Of a stretch of 64,000 bases of DNA, positions 1 through 11,460 are shown piece after piece (position 1 is the first letter of the stretch; each line of letters opens with the position of its first letter). Location: the NCBI GenBank assembly GCA_905182985.1, contig CAJJDN010000096.1:274680-338679 (forward strand). The letters run 5' to 3'. Made by a program: the position numbers and the translations under genes. Below the pieces are notes generated by a model. That model ran no database searches. It was not told where the DNA came from and saw nothing but the letters and a program-made list of their open reading frames with translations. The DNA is from Paramecium sonneborni. Its lineage: Eukaryota; Ciliophora; Oligohymenophorea; Peniculida; Parameciidae.

Positions 1-591
1 CCTAACATAATCAATTTATATCATATGTTTGAAAATGATAAATCAATCTATTTAATTATGGAATATTCATCCCCAACTAATCTAGAGATATTTATGAAAG
101 GAAGACCATTTAAAAGAATAAACGAAGATGAAGCCAAAATTTTATTTCGTTAAATTTCAGATTCTGTTTATTACATGCACGAATAAGACATATCTCATAG
201 AGATCTTAAATTTGAAAATCTCTTAATAGATTATAATACTAGAAAGATTAAACTTATTGATTTTGGTTATTCCATTAAAACTAATGGAAAATAGACCTGC
301 TCTTGTGGTACTCCTTAATATATGGCCCCAGAATTAGTTAAAAAAGGTACTTATGATCAATCTGTCGATGTATGGGCTTGTGGAGTCATCCTTTTCAAAA
401 TGATAACAGGGGTATTCCCTTTTAGAGGAAATTCTGAAAAGGATTTATTTAAGAAAATCTGTTTAGGCAAAATTGAATATCCATCATTTGTTTCCTTTTC
501 AGCTAAATAATTAATTTCTGCCATGCTTAGAGTAGATCCAAAAGAAAGATTATCAATGCAAGAAGTTTAATAAAGTTAATGGTTATAGTGA
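1..591 (+). CDS. Ser/Thr protein kinase, C-terminal part (5' end outside window)
   Basis: Read in frame 1 with TAA/TAG as Gln, the segment gives about 196 residues of a protein kinase catalytic domain and stops at TGA 589-591. Visible landmarks in order are the hinge (YLIMEYS), the catalytic loop HRDLKFEN with the active-site Asp, the Mg-binding DFGYS, the activation-segment CGTPQYMAPE and the C-lobe WACGVILFKM. The catalytic Asp and DFG Asp are intact, so the enzyme should phosphorylate Ser/Thr. The N-lobe (glycine loop, Lys) lies upstream of the window. The domain ends about 10 residues after the usual PxxR of subdomain XI (DPKERLSM), so there is no C-terminal regulatory extension. The layout resembles CAMK/SNF1-type kinases. 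The exact family is not determined. Confidence 0.9.
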
Positions 592-1159
592 ATATTATCA
601 CATCATTGTTTTTATTATCGTCTAATTATAAATCTTTTTTTTTTTATGATTACTCCTTTTTAATTATTTCATAAATGAGCTATTTCTAAAATTTACATTT
701 TTTGCCATCGATTGACATTTGATTTTAATCTTATTAAGTTGTAAAACATCTTTATCACAATTAAAGTTATTTTATAGGAGATTTTATTTATTATTATAAA
801 AAATTAACAAATTCTCAATAATTTGCTTTTTAATAAATTTTACTTTAACAAGCTATGTCTCTTTCTTTAATTATAAAAAGTAGAAAACTTTTTAAATAGT
901 TCTTCAAAAAAAAGAGCTTAACTAAATTTAGATTTCTTAACAATCTTTTAGTTTTTATGTTGATTAAGATAACTATTAAATAAACATATTAAATTCTTTT
1001 TTATATACAATGAGTTTATTAACTTTTATTTATTAAAGTAATAATAGCTTTAGAGTCTGTCATAAAAGAAGATTTTATAGTAGAAACATACAAAATTTGG
1101 TTGACTGAGAAAAAATAAAAAAGTTATTTTTCATAAGTGATAGTAGCATATATAATATA
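592..1159. other. intergenic, no gene recognised
   Basis: About 570 bases of very AT-rich sequence lie between the kinase stop and the convergent stop at 1160. No frame on either strand gives a convincing protein-like translation. I see no RNA gene or repeat here. Confidence 0.5.
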
Positions 1160-2133
1160 TCATTTAATATTTTTACATTTTAGAGCTATCTCTAATAATT
1201 TAAGTTATTTCTACTTTTCCTTATTTTCCTAAAATGTATTTGAAGGTGTTTTCCTGTAAAATAGATCAAATGTATATGAATTATCTCTAGCTTAATTGAT
1301 ATTGCTTATTGTTTATTATAATTAAAACTAATATTTAGTTTATGAAATAGGTTTTGGGGTATTGATACTTAGTTTTGTATCCATAAAATTATTATTACTG
1401 AATATTTTATTTATTTGGATAAAATTCTTAGCTTGTTGTTCTTACTAATCTTTATTACCAGCATAATCATCTGTTTTATAATGTTGTTTCTTAAATTTTT
1501 ATTACTAGATGATAAATTTTGGAAATTTAAACTTGGTTTGTGTTTAACTTTTGGATTCTTAAATTCCATTTTGTTGAATTTAATTATTTTGTGACCTGTC
1601 ACTATTAACTTTTTATAATTGTTAGAAATCATTTAATGGTATTAATTACCTTCTTGATTTTGGTATGGATTGATAATTATCTTTAATATCCAATTGAAGT
1701 TTGAACTTATTTTTTTTGAGCTCTTATTATTACTTTTATTTTTCAACAAGTTGCTACTACTGTTTCATAAATCTGTCATCATTTGGATCAAATGCTCTAT
1801 GAGTTTCATATTTATATTGTTCATTTATTGATAGAAACTCCATAACTTTTTTTAGTTCTTCTATAGTACTATTTTATTTTTTCTGCATCTTGCTTTTTAC
1901 ATATTGGGATGAGTTCTCTTTGTTAGAAAAGAGATCTAAAATACATTTCAATAAAGACTTGATTTTGAAATTAGCATTTTTTCTTAATCTTCTTTTTTTT
2001 AACATAAACTATAACTACGAAGATTTTAATGTAAGGGGAGTTCATTAATTTTCTCCTTATTATTTCTATCAAACTTTACTCTATTGAATGAATCTACATC
2101 ATCCAACCATCCTGAGATCTCTTCTTCAATCAT
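1160..2133 (-). CDS. uncharacterised Q/N-rich protein, one frameshift
   Basis: The frame opens at ATG 2133 with an acidic start (MIEEEISGWLDDVDSFNR) and ends at TGA 1160-1162. The first part and the rest are in different frames. The break falls at a run of eight A (coding strand, positions 1992-1999). One missing base there would join the frames into about 324 residues. No 3n+2 intron with usable borders could be found across the break. An in-frame ATG at 2005 could alternatively start the longer part. The protein is rich in Gln, Asn and Lys with likely coiled coil in the middle and no recognised domain. It is either a homopolymer sequencing error or an early pseudogene. Confidence 0.55.
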
Positions 2134-3009
2134 TAAACAAATAAAATTAGTTGTTAATAAATAAATTTAATATAATTAATCTTCTTAATTAAGATAAATT
2201 TTTAAGAAATAGGAAATAAAGACATCGCTGTTTATTATTTGTATTTTTTTTATTGATCTTTTTATAGAACACTCTATCTCTTAATTTTTATAAATCTAAA
2301 TTTATAATCTCAAAATAATTAATCAATACTAAAATTTCACTTTTTGATTTATATTTTTAATATTGTAAGAATTACTTTTTGCATAAATAAATAACAAATC
2401 ACTTTTAATACCAGGTTTTAATAGATGGTTAAAATTTTAATCAGAACATTCTAAAAAAGAAGCTATTGAATATTACTTTAAAATATTTCAATGCGTTTTA
2501 TTTATTCAAAGAACAAAATACAAAAAGAACAATTATAAATAATGTTTGATGGCGATAAAATATTATTATCTAAACTATTATTTTTTGTACAGTTAAAAAT
2601 ATAATAATCTTGTTATCTGTAGAGATAACTTATGACAAAAGTCCATTTTATTTTGAATTTTTGAAAAACACTAATTATGGAGGAAACGTTTTTTATAATT
2701 TGATATAAGCTTAGCTTTATCGTTTATGAATTTTGCATAATAAATTCAATCTATTTCAATTTGTCCTAAATCGTAGTTGAGATTAGCTATAGATTATACT
2801 TTAAAAATAAATAAAAATATAAAAAAATCTTATTTTATAACAAAATTCGAAAATTTTGTAACATAAACTAATAATTGTTTGGAATAGTTCTAAAATGGAA
2901 ATATGTTATGATTTTCTTTAATTCATTATAATATATAATTTTGATACTACATATTTCTTGGCAAATCACAAAAGCATCAAAATTGCAATTAATTCATAAT
3001 TTAGAATCT
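2134..3009. other. intergenic, no gene recognised
   Basis: About 876 bases of AT-rich sequence with many TGA/TCA triplets in all frames. It holds the 5' region of the 2133 gene. No RNA gene, repeat or motif was recognised. Confidence 0.5.
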
Positions 3010-3405
3010 TCATTTTTACTTTATTTCATTTACTAAGTTAGTTTTTTTTAGTATGGATTTGGTAGGTATAGCATTGTATTATTATTATTTGTTGAAACTT
3101 TAAGGGTTTTTAAAGTTGACTTTTGTCAAATCAAAATTCGATAATTAAGAAAGGGTTTCTTTTATTTACAATACTTCTTCTTGAGGATCATAAATGCAAA
3201 CAGTAACACAATTGTGAAATTCGATTGAATAATTTTTACTTGTAATTATCTATCTTCCCTTTGTGTCATACCTCTATTATTTATTTAAAGAGAGTTGTTG
3301 TTTATTAAATTGCATAAACGGCTCCTCTGGTATAATATCATCACTTTGACCAACATTTATTTTAATTTGGAGTAGTAATTTTGGACCTAGACCTGATTTA
3401 TTCAT
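3010..3405 (-). CDS. uncharacterised 131-residue protein
   Basis: An uninterrupted reading frame (132 codons including TGA at 3010-3012) begins at ATG 3405. The start is MNKSGLGPKLLLQIKINVG. An acidic patch (SDDIIPEEPF) and a central segment with Cys and aromatic residues (FHNCVTVCIYDPQEE) follow, then a basic C-terminus. The composition is balanced and the frame is free of TGA while neighbouring frames are not, which supports a real gene. I do not recognise a family. It is divergent from the acylated coiled-coil gene, with 239 bp between start codons on the raw sequence. Confidence 0.6.
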
Positions 3406-3481
3406 TTATATTTAATTTTTAGATTTTTAATTGATACTACAGGCAATTTACTTCTGAATTCTGCAACAATATTATGAATAA

Positions 3482-5782
3482 CAATTCTAACAAGGAGAGA
3501 GTAATTAATATGGAAATTTAACACTGGAATTGATGCAAAATAACTGAAAAGTTGAGATTTAAAATATCAGAAGGAACTTTAAATAATTTAAAGAGGATTT
3601 TTATTAAAAATAAAACTGAATTCAATTATTATTATAATTAATTTATGGGTAGTACATGCAAAAATATTTGTAAATAATAAGTAGCAGAAAAAGAATTTAA
3701 TATTAACACTGCGGGAAAAGTAAAGTTAAAAAAGAAATCATATTCAAATGGAGATTCTAAGACTGATTTATATTGTTCACCATAATAATTAATGAAAGAA
3801 GAATCAATAGGAGATGAGTCTAAAAATAGTCATAAATTAAAAGATTAGCCCTAATTCATTAAAACAAAGCAAATTAATAGTATTGTCGTTCAAACAGATA
3901 GAAAAAATCGGTTTCTTAATGATTAAGAATTGGAAGTAAAATATTTAATAAAGCAAAAGTATGTTATAAAATTTGTACATATATAGCCTTTTAAAGGAAT
4001 AAGAAGAACTTAAATAGTTATAATAAGAATTCGAAAATTAAAAATAATTACAATAAAAAGAAAAAGAAAGGTAAGAAAAAGAGATGGAGAAAACTTGTTA
4101 AGAGTTAGAAAATTAATTTTCTTTTTAAAATTCTTTGAAATAGAATCAAATTGAATAAACTTATGTTTAATCAACATCTAATCCATACCTACCAAGATAA
4201 ACATCTTAATTTGCACCAAAAAAAGTTGATTAAGACACAGTTTCTTAAAAATCTTAAATTTCTAAAACACCAACAATTCCTTTAAAAGATTAATAAATAT
4301 CACCCAAAAGTGATATGATGAGAAAAAGTGCTTTAAAAAAAATTAAGTAAAGCAGGGAAGAAATAGCAAGTAATAATGCAAGTATTGGTTCACCTAAAAA
4401 TGGGATAAAATAGAAATAATAATAAGATTCATTTGAGAAGATATTTAGTGATTGTCTTTCAATAGATGATAGAAGTTAAACTGGAAGTCACAAAACAGTA
4501 AAGAGTGTAAAAAGCATTCTTAAGAAAAATAGATCTTCATCTTTAAGGAGCATATCTATGGGAAAGAATTCAATTAAATCAAGTCATACAGTTTTTAAAA
4601 CAAAATAAACAAAAAAGGTTCGTTTTTCTAANCAATTCTAACAAGGAGAGAGTAATTAATATGGAAATTTAACACTGGAATTGATGCAAAATAACTGAAA
4701 AGTTGAGATTTAAAATATCAGAAGGAACTTTAAATAATTTAAAGAGGATTTTTATTAAAAATAAAACTGAATTCAATTATTATTATAATTAATTTATGGG
4801 TAGTACATGCAAAAATATTTGTAAATAATAAGTAGCAGAAAAAGAATTTAATATTAACACTGCGGGAAAAGTAAAGTTAAAAAAGAAATCATATTCAAAT
4901 GGAGATTCTAAGACTGATTTATATTGTTCACCATAATAATTAATGAAAGAAGAATCAATAGGAGATGAGTCTAAAAATAGTCATAAATTAAAAGATTAGC
5001 CCTAATTCATTAAAACAAAGCAAATTAATAGTATTGTCGTTCAAACAGATAGAAAAAATCGGTTTCTTAATGATTAAGAATTGGAAGTAAAATATTTAAT
5101 AAAGCAAAAGTATGTTATAAAATTTGTACATATATAGCCTTTTAAAGGAATAAGAAGAACTTAAATAGTTATAATAAGAATTCGAAAATTAAAAATAATT
5201 ACAATAAAAAGAAAAAGAAAGGTAAGAAAAAGAGATGGAGAAAACTTGTTAAGAGTTAGAAAATTAATTTTCTTTTTAAAATTCTTTGAAATAGAATCAA
5301 ATTGAATAAACTTATGTTTAATCAACATCTAATCCATACCTACCAAGATAAACATCTTAATTTGCACCAAAAAAAGTTGATTAAGACACAGTTTCTTAAA
5401 AATCTTAAATTTCTAAAACACCAACAATTCCTTTAAAAGATTAATAAATATCACCCAAAAGTGATATGATGAGAAAAAGTGCTTTAAAAAAAATTAAGTA
5501 AAGCAGGGAAGAAATAGCAAGTAATAATGCAAGTATTGGTTCACCTAAAAATGGGATAAAATAGAAATAATAATAAGATTCATTTGAGAAGATATTTAGT
5601 GATTGTCTTTCAATAGATGATAGAAGTTAAACTGGAAGTCACAAAACAGTAAAGAGTGTAAAAAGCATTCTTAAGAAAAATAGATCTTCATCTTTAAGGA
5701 GCATATCTATGGGAAAGAATTCAATTAAATCAAGTCATACAGTTTTTAAAACAAAATAAACAAAAAAGGTTCGTTTTTCTAA
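3482..5782. repeat. perfect 1,150-bp direct duplication around a single N (assembly artefact)
   Basis: Bases 3482-4631 are repeated at 4633-5782 with a constant offset of 1,151 and one N (4632) between them. I saw no differences in the stretches compared. The first copy breaks off mid-codon inside an exon, and the second copy runs through the complete gene. This is what results when two overlapping contigs are abutted instead of merged. Collapsing it restores a single gene. Confidence 0.9.
3645..4631 (+). other. truncated duplicate copy of the 4796-5846 gene
   Basis: This is the same start codon, intron (3959-3986) and coding sequence as the gene at 4796-5846, cut off at the N at 4632 before the last two dozen codons. 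Treat it as part of the assembly duplication and not as a second gene. Confidence 0.85.
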
Positions 5783-5846
5783 TGATACTAATTTTAATAA
5801 TGAAAGAAAAGGAGTTCCTAAATTAAAAAGAAATTGGTGGGAATGA
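4796..5846 (+). CDS. predicted myristoylated/palmitoylated coiled-coil protein
   Basis: Removing one 28-nt intron (5110-5137, GTATG...TATAG) gives 340 residues ending at TGA 5844-5846. The N-terminus MGSTCKNICKQ has Gly2 with Cys5 and Cys9, a typical arrangement for N-myristoylation plus palmitoylation, which suggests membrane anchoring. A central Gln/Glu/Lys-rich stretch (about residues 110-160) should form a coiled coil. The C-terminal third is Ser/Lys-rich (KSVKSILKKNRSSSLRS) and ends in NWWE. No enzymatic domain is seen. A TGA lies in frame upstream, and ATG 4796 is the first Met after it. A possible upstream exon with a 20-nt intron was considered but lacks a start codon. The function is unknown. 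A scaffold at the cortex or cilia would be inference only. Confidence 0.75.
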
Positions 5847-5931
5847 TGAGATTCGCCTGTTACTTAAGAAGTAAATTTACTAAAATCTTTGATACTAATA
5901 TGTTGTTATATATATTAATGTGTTAACTTTT

Positions 5932-7197
5932 TCATTAGTTATTTTATGATAATTTTTATTTGATTAAATTTTCTAAAGTTTCTAGATCTTAAGCAAATTT
6001 TCTAATTCCTTCATTTAATTTTTCAGTACCCATAGCATCCTCTATAGATTATAATTAAAAATTACAGTTCATTTCCCATCTATAAGTTTTTTCATCAACA
6101 TTAACTTTTTCAATATTTAAGTTATCTAAATTTTAAACTTTTAATTTAGGTTCTAATACAGTTCCTTCTAATGCTTATAAATCATTGAGTAATTTAATAG
6201 GGATAGTCATTCTATCACATCCACACAATTCAGTAGCTTCATCTACTAAACGGAGAGATGCTGCCTATATTAAATATAAAAATAATAAATTACCATAACA
6301 ATTGTATCATATTTAAACTTTTTAAAACTATTCCAAATACTAGTTACTAATTTAACACCAGGATGATTTTATTTAGTATAATCTTCACCACTTTTATTTT
6401 TTGAAAACCAATCTAAAATTCTACCAACAAATGGGGAAATTAATCTAACACCAGCTTAAGCACATGCTAAAGCTTAATAATAATTAAAAATGAGAGTCAT
6501 ATTGCATAATATGCCTTCTTTTTTTAAAGCTTTAGCAGCTTGAATTCCTTCCCATGTGCTAGCAATTTTAACAAGAATTCTATTCTTAGAAATACCAGCT
6601 TATTCATAAAGAGTTATAATTCTTTTGGCTTTGTCAATGGTTGCTTATTTATCATAACTTAAACGAGCATCAACTTCAGTAGAAACATATCCTGGAACTA
6701 ATTTAAGGATTTCTAATCCAAAATTAACACTTAATTAATCAGTTATTGATCCAATAACAATTTTTTATTCTTCTGGATTTAATGTATTAAAATTGAATTA
6801 TGGTAATTCTGGTTCAACTATTTCCTTAATTTCAGGTTCATCTTTCTTTTTTCTAGAATTAGTTCTTTTTGGTTATTTTTAACTAGAGATTAATAATGGA
6901 CATACACTGGTTGTTTAGATAGTTGATAAGCTTTAATACCTTTTTGGATAGCATCATCAATTAAAGCTTAATATTCTGGTAATTTAGCAGCTTCAAGAAT
7001 CAGACTAGGATTAGTAGTGGCATCTTCAGGTAGGAATTTTTAAATGTCATTGATCTTGCCAGTATCAGCTACTACCACAGTATGCTAACATGAGTATAAA
7101 TGATAAATACATCTCTAAGAGAATTCAAAGCATTTGGATTTGATTTAACTTTCTTTTATGGTGAGGAACCATCATGTTATACTTCACCACCGTCCAT
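5932..7197 (-). CDS. TAL: transaldolase
   Basis: Three introns (7085-7110, 6883-6905, 6265-6293) are removed to give 395 residues. The enzyme moves a dihydroxyacetone unit between sugar phosphates in the non-oxidative pentose phosphate pathway, in the cytosol. Family landmarks are all present: [10 protein letters not shown] near residue 31, TTNPSLIL (52-59), [11 protein letters not shown] (156-166), the Schiff-base lysine in [12 protein letters not shown] (Lys194), CNMTLIF, and [10 protein letters not shown]. The order and spacing match E. coli TalB, except for an extra basic-then-acidic insertion of about 45 residues (roughly 85-130, including [17 protein letters not shown]) just after the first helix pair. 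It converges on the 5846 gene with 85 bp between stop codons, and is divergent from the WD40 gene with 83 bp between starts. Confidence 0.95.
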
Positions 7198-7280
7198 AAT
7201 TAAATAATAATACTTTAACACATTTTAAGTATTTTTAGTGCAATTTATACTAAATTATATTTAATAAAATCGCGCCTAAA

Positions 7281-8593
7281 ATGAGTGCAGAAAATGAAAT
7301 TCAGGAGGAGAAAAATTATGAAGAGTAATATCGAAATTGGAAGCAGAATATTCCTTTTATGTATGAAATTTGTATCAATCATCAAAACAATTGGCCATCT
7401 TTAACAGTTTGTTGGTTGAACGAACTTGAAATGTCTAATCCATAATTATCTTAGTGATCAAAATGAAAATGAAGTACATAGATTGATAGTGGCCACACAG
7501 ACTAATAATCAAGAGTAGGACTATATTAAATTGCTAAAAGTTGCTATTCCAAAAGAAATTGATGACAAACTTGATAACACTTTGCTTAACAATATTTGTA
7601 CTTAAATATCAATATTCTTAGGGAAAACTTAAGCAGTTGGAAAAGTCTAAGAAGAATTGTAAATCCCAGTAGAATTTGAAATAAATCGAGTAAGATAATA
7701 ACCAAATAATTAATACATTTTAGCAGCTTAGGCAGGAAATGGTGAAGTTGGTATAAATATCTAATCTATTCTCTTAGGTATATATGATTTAAGTAAAAAA
7801 TCAAAAGTTTAAGTTTTAAATGGATAGACTAAAGAAGGTTATGGATTATCATGGAATTCAACTAATTGTGGACATTTATTATCAGCAAGTTATGATCATA
7901 AAATATATTATTGGGATACAAATACAGCAGAACTAATAAAGTCTTACAATTTTCATTCAGCTGAAGTTGAAGATGTGTGTTGGCATCCACAAAATCCAAA
8001 CATTTTTCTTTCATGTTCTGATGATAAGACATTTGCTATGTAAAATAATCATTTTATTTTATAGTTGTGATATTCGTACTAATTAAGGAGTTACAATTTA
8101 ATAAGAAGCTCACTCTTAAGAAGTTAATTGTGCTTAATTTAATAATTTCTAATCTAATTTATTTGCAACAGGATCTAATGATGCTTAAGTTAAAATGTTT
8201 GATATGAATAAACCAGAAGAAGATATACATACTTTCTCAAATCATGAAGATGCTATATATAGTCTTTAATGGTCACCTCATTAAAGAAATCTACTTGCAT
8301 CTGGTTCTGTTGATACTAAAATTGTCGTCTGGGATTATTTCAAAATTGGTAATGAAATTAAAGCTGAAGATGAAAAAGATGGCCCATCAGAATTATTGGT
8401 ATTTAATCTCTTATTATTATAGTTTTATCATGGAGGACATACCTCTAAAGTTAATGATTTATCATGGAATCTTAATCATAGACATTTATTAGCAAGTGTA
8501 GAATAAGAGAAAAACATATTATAAATATGGAAGATTTAATAATAACTATGGGAACAGGATGAAAATGATGAATATATTCAATCTCTAGTTTGA
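7281..8593 (+). CDS. RBBP4: RBBP4/RBBP7/MSI1-type WD40 histone chaperone
   Basis: Five introns (7433-7454, 7598-7621, 7751-7777, 8040-8064, 8399-8422) give 396 residues, close to the usual length of about 410-425. The start carries the family's N-terminal helix (QYRNWKQNIPFMYE) and the WPSLTVCWL motif that packs under the propeller. WD40 repeats follow with family signatures: EGYGLSWN, GHLLSASYDHKIYYWD, EVEDVCWHPQNPNIFLSCSDD, ATGSNDAQVKMFD, LLASGSVDTKIVVWD and the characteristic LLFYHGGHTSKVNDLSWN. Proteins of this family bind histones H3/H4 and serve in CAF-1, PRC2, NURF and deacetylase complexes in the nucleus. The first intron starts GTC, not GTA. Three of the five introns are multiples of three without TGA (see findings). 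Confidence 0.95.
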
Positions 8594-8701
8594 TCAAATT
8601 ATTTTTTTATTAAATTATAAAATAATTATTAAAGAATTACATAACTTTATTTTTTTGTTCTTTTATTTATATATATATATACTTATATTTTATTATAAAT
8701 T

Positions 8702-9451
8702 ATGTCTAACTTCGTTTAGAATATGCATAATCAAACTTAAACAGAAATCGAATCTAAAGAAAAATACTGTTTTTTATCAAAATTATACTAAGATCTTAGG
8801 TAAGATTCAAATGACCAAAATAATGAAGATTAATATCAAAATCAAACTGAAAAAAACAATAATAATTCATAAGATGACCCAATTTTAAAATTATAATATA
8901 TAAAAAGAGATGATCATGAATAATAATAAAATAATTTCCGAGGAAATGATATATCCTATAATAAGTTTAAAGATTAAAATAATTCAAATCTTAATAACGA
9001 AAAGTAACATTAATAGATTAAAAAAAGAAAAAAAAAACATTAACAACAATTATAAAATTAGGAAGAATAAATTTAATTAAAATAAACAGAAAATATTTAA
9101 GATATTGTTTCAAAGAACAAAAAATTAAAAGTTGCTGCATAATTGGCTTTAGAAATGTAGGAATAAAAAAGAAGAATTTAATAAGAACAAAAGAGACTGG
9201 AATTATTTTAAAAAGAGCAAGATGAATAAATTTAAAAATAAGAAGAATAACTAGCAGAAATTAGGTATTAATAATTCCAAGCATCAAGATGTAGTCATTG
9301 TTTGAATTTAAAAAGAAGATTAAACTAAAAGGAATGTAAAATTGTTATTGAAAAATAAGCCCTATTTTAAGAATTTATTAAACAATAATCACAACAATAA
9401 TAGTACTAATAAAAACAAGTGGAGTAGTATTAATAATAATAATACACATGA
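8702..9451 (+). CDS. uncharacterised Q/N-rich coiled-coil protein
   Basis: An uninterrupted 250-codon frame (249 residues) ends at TGA 9449-9451. The first 100 residues are Asn/Gln/Asp-rich and low in structure. A basic stretch (QIKKRKKKHQQQ) precedes a long predicted helix of about 90 residues (LKVAAQLALEMQEQKRR and following). A short segment with two cysteines (SRCSHCLNLKRRL) lies near residue 200, and the tail is mostly Gln. A basic region followed by a helix recalls bZIP proteins, but leucine spacing is poor and I would not assign that family. The last 458 bases are repeated at 10087-10544 because of the contig-overlap duplication. Confidence 0.65.
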
Positions 9452-11178
9452 ATATCGTATTTGATAAGATTATGAGTATAATATAATTATAATTACATAC
9501 AAAAGTTCATAAAAAAATTATATATGTTTATTTTAGGTCGGTATAATTCTGAAAAGACAACCTTAATAAAGGGATTAATCTAATTTTTAGAAAATTAGAG
9601 TTTTTATATTGAACAGTTTGGTAAAACGTTTTTTTGTTAGCCAACTTCAAATAATATAAATAGATTTGTTGAAATTTGATAATATTTTCCTGTAAATTAT
9701 GAAAATTAGAATTTGATGTTTTATGATTTACCTCAAAATCCTAAATAAATTTTAATTTACCCTAGCTGTGATAATTCCAGATTAATTTTTTGAAATAATG
9801 AATGGTTTAGAAGAATAAAGTAGGAAAGATATAGAATATTTAAATTTACATAAAATATCTTTTATTATTGCTCTTAAGTTTGATAGGTGCCTTAAATTAA
9901 GATAATATAATTAATAATCATATCAATAATTATAAAATTAAATGTTAAATCTTTATTTAGAAATAAACTGGATGAACTAATGAATTAAAGCTCTAAAAGA
10001 TCTGAAAGAAGTTCATTATTGGAAAAAAATACTTTACTATAATCTTGTATACAAATAGTTCCTTGGATTCGAAGATTTATTGAATNATAACGAAAAGTAA
10101 CATTAATAGATTAAAAAAAGAAAAAAAAAACATTAACAACAATTATAAAATTAGGAAGAATAAATTTAATTAAAATAAACAGAAAATATTTAAGATATTG
10201 TTTCAAAGAACAAAAAATTAAAAGTTGCTGCATAATTGGCTTTAGAAATGTAGGAATAAAAAAGAAGAATTTAATAAGAACAAAAGAGACTGGAATTATT
10301 TTAAAAAGAGCAAGATGAATAAATTTAAAAATAAGAAGAATAACTAGCAGAAATTAGGTATTAATAATTCCAAGCATCAAGATGTAGTCATTGTTTGAAT
10401 TTAAAAAGAAGATTAAACTAAAAGGAATGTAAAATTGTTATTGAAAAATAAGCCCTATTTTAAGAATTTATTAAACAATAATCACAACAATAATAGTACT
10501 AATAAAAACAAGTGGAGTAGTATTAATAATAATAATACACATGAATATCGTATTTGATAAGATTATGAGTATAATATAATTATAATTACATACAAAAGTT
10601 CATAAAAAAATTATATATGTTTATTTTAGGTCGGTATAATTCTGAAAAGACAACCTTAATAAAGGGATTAATCTAATTTTTAGAAAATTAGAGTTTTTAT
10701 ATTGAACAGTTTGGTAAAACGTTTTTTTGTTAGCCAACTTCAAATAATATAAATAGATTTGTTGAAATTTGATAATATTTTCCTGTAAATTATGAAAATT
10801 AGAATTTGATGTTTTATGATTTACCTCAAAATCCTAAATAAATTTTAATTTACCCTAGCTGTGATAATTCCAGATTAATTTTTTGAAATAATGAATGGTT
10901 TAGAAGAATAAAGTAGGAAAGATATAGAATATTTAAATTTACATAAAATATCTTTTATTATTGCTCTTAAGTTTGATAGGTGCCTTAAATTAAGATAATA
11001 TAATTAATAATCATATCAATAATTATAAAATTAAATGTTAAATCTTTATTTAGAAATAAACTGGATGAACTAATGAATTAAAGCTCTAAAAGATCTGAAA
11101 GAAGTTCATTATTGGAAAAAAATACTTTACTATAATCTTGTATACAAATAGTTCCTTGGATTCGAAGATTTATTGAAT
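8994..11178. repeat. perfect 1,092-bp direct duplication around a single N (assembly artefact)
   Basis: Bases 8994-10085 recur at 10087-11178 with offset 1,093 and a single N at 10086. The stretches compared are identical, including homopolymer lengths and the disabling mutations of the P-loop pseudogene, so this is a contig overlap left unmerged. The second copy contains a truncated repeat of the 8702 gene (10087-10544). Confidence 0.9.
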
Positions 11179-11460
11179 ACCCTTCTAAAAAAAACAAAAA
11201 ACAATTTTTATTAATGAATATGCCAAATAATTAACCTTAATAAATTAAATAGATTAGATAGTGAATTATGGATTGCTTAATAATTAAAAGTCATATAAAA
11301 GGAAGAGATAAAATATTAATTGCAGATATTTATAAAGATTTCGAGAAATTTAATAGATAATCTTATAGAAAAGACTTAATCATGGATGATTAGATGCTTG
11401 TTAAAGAATTGAAATAGTATTTTTCTATAGTTTGGATTAAATAAATTATATATTTATTAT
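9524..11460 (+). pseudogene. decayed P-loop NTPase-like gene (two copies of its 5' part through the duplication)
   Basis: From ATG 9524 (or 10617 in the second copy) a frame begins MFILGRYNSEKTTLIKGL, where GRYNSEKT is a Walker-A-like loop with Glu in place of the second Gly. It is cut by TGA 9677-9679. Further protein-like pieces follow in changing frames: MFYDLPQNPKQ, then DQFFEIMNGLEEQSRKDIE and IALKFDRCL, then SSKRSERSSLLEKN and VPWIRRFIEYPSKK, and after another in-frame TGA, HIKGRDKILIADIYKDFEKF. At least two TGA codons and two frameshifts separate them. No micro-introns with proper borders repair the frame. The order P-loop / D-x-P / KxD recalls a GTPase, but that is inference. It could once have been fused to the coiled-coil gene just upstream. 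Confidence 0.5.

Noticed and set aside
3540..3644. Upstream exon for the acylated coiled-coil gene using a 20-nt intron
   Set aside because: The joined frame is open but has no start codon, and the Gly2 acylation motif fits the downstream ATG much better.
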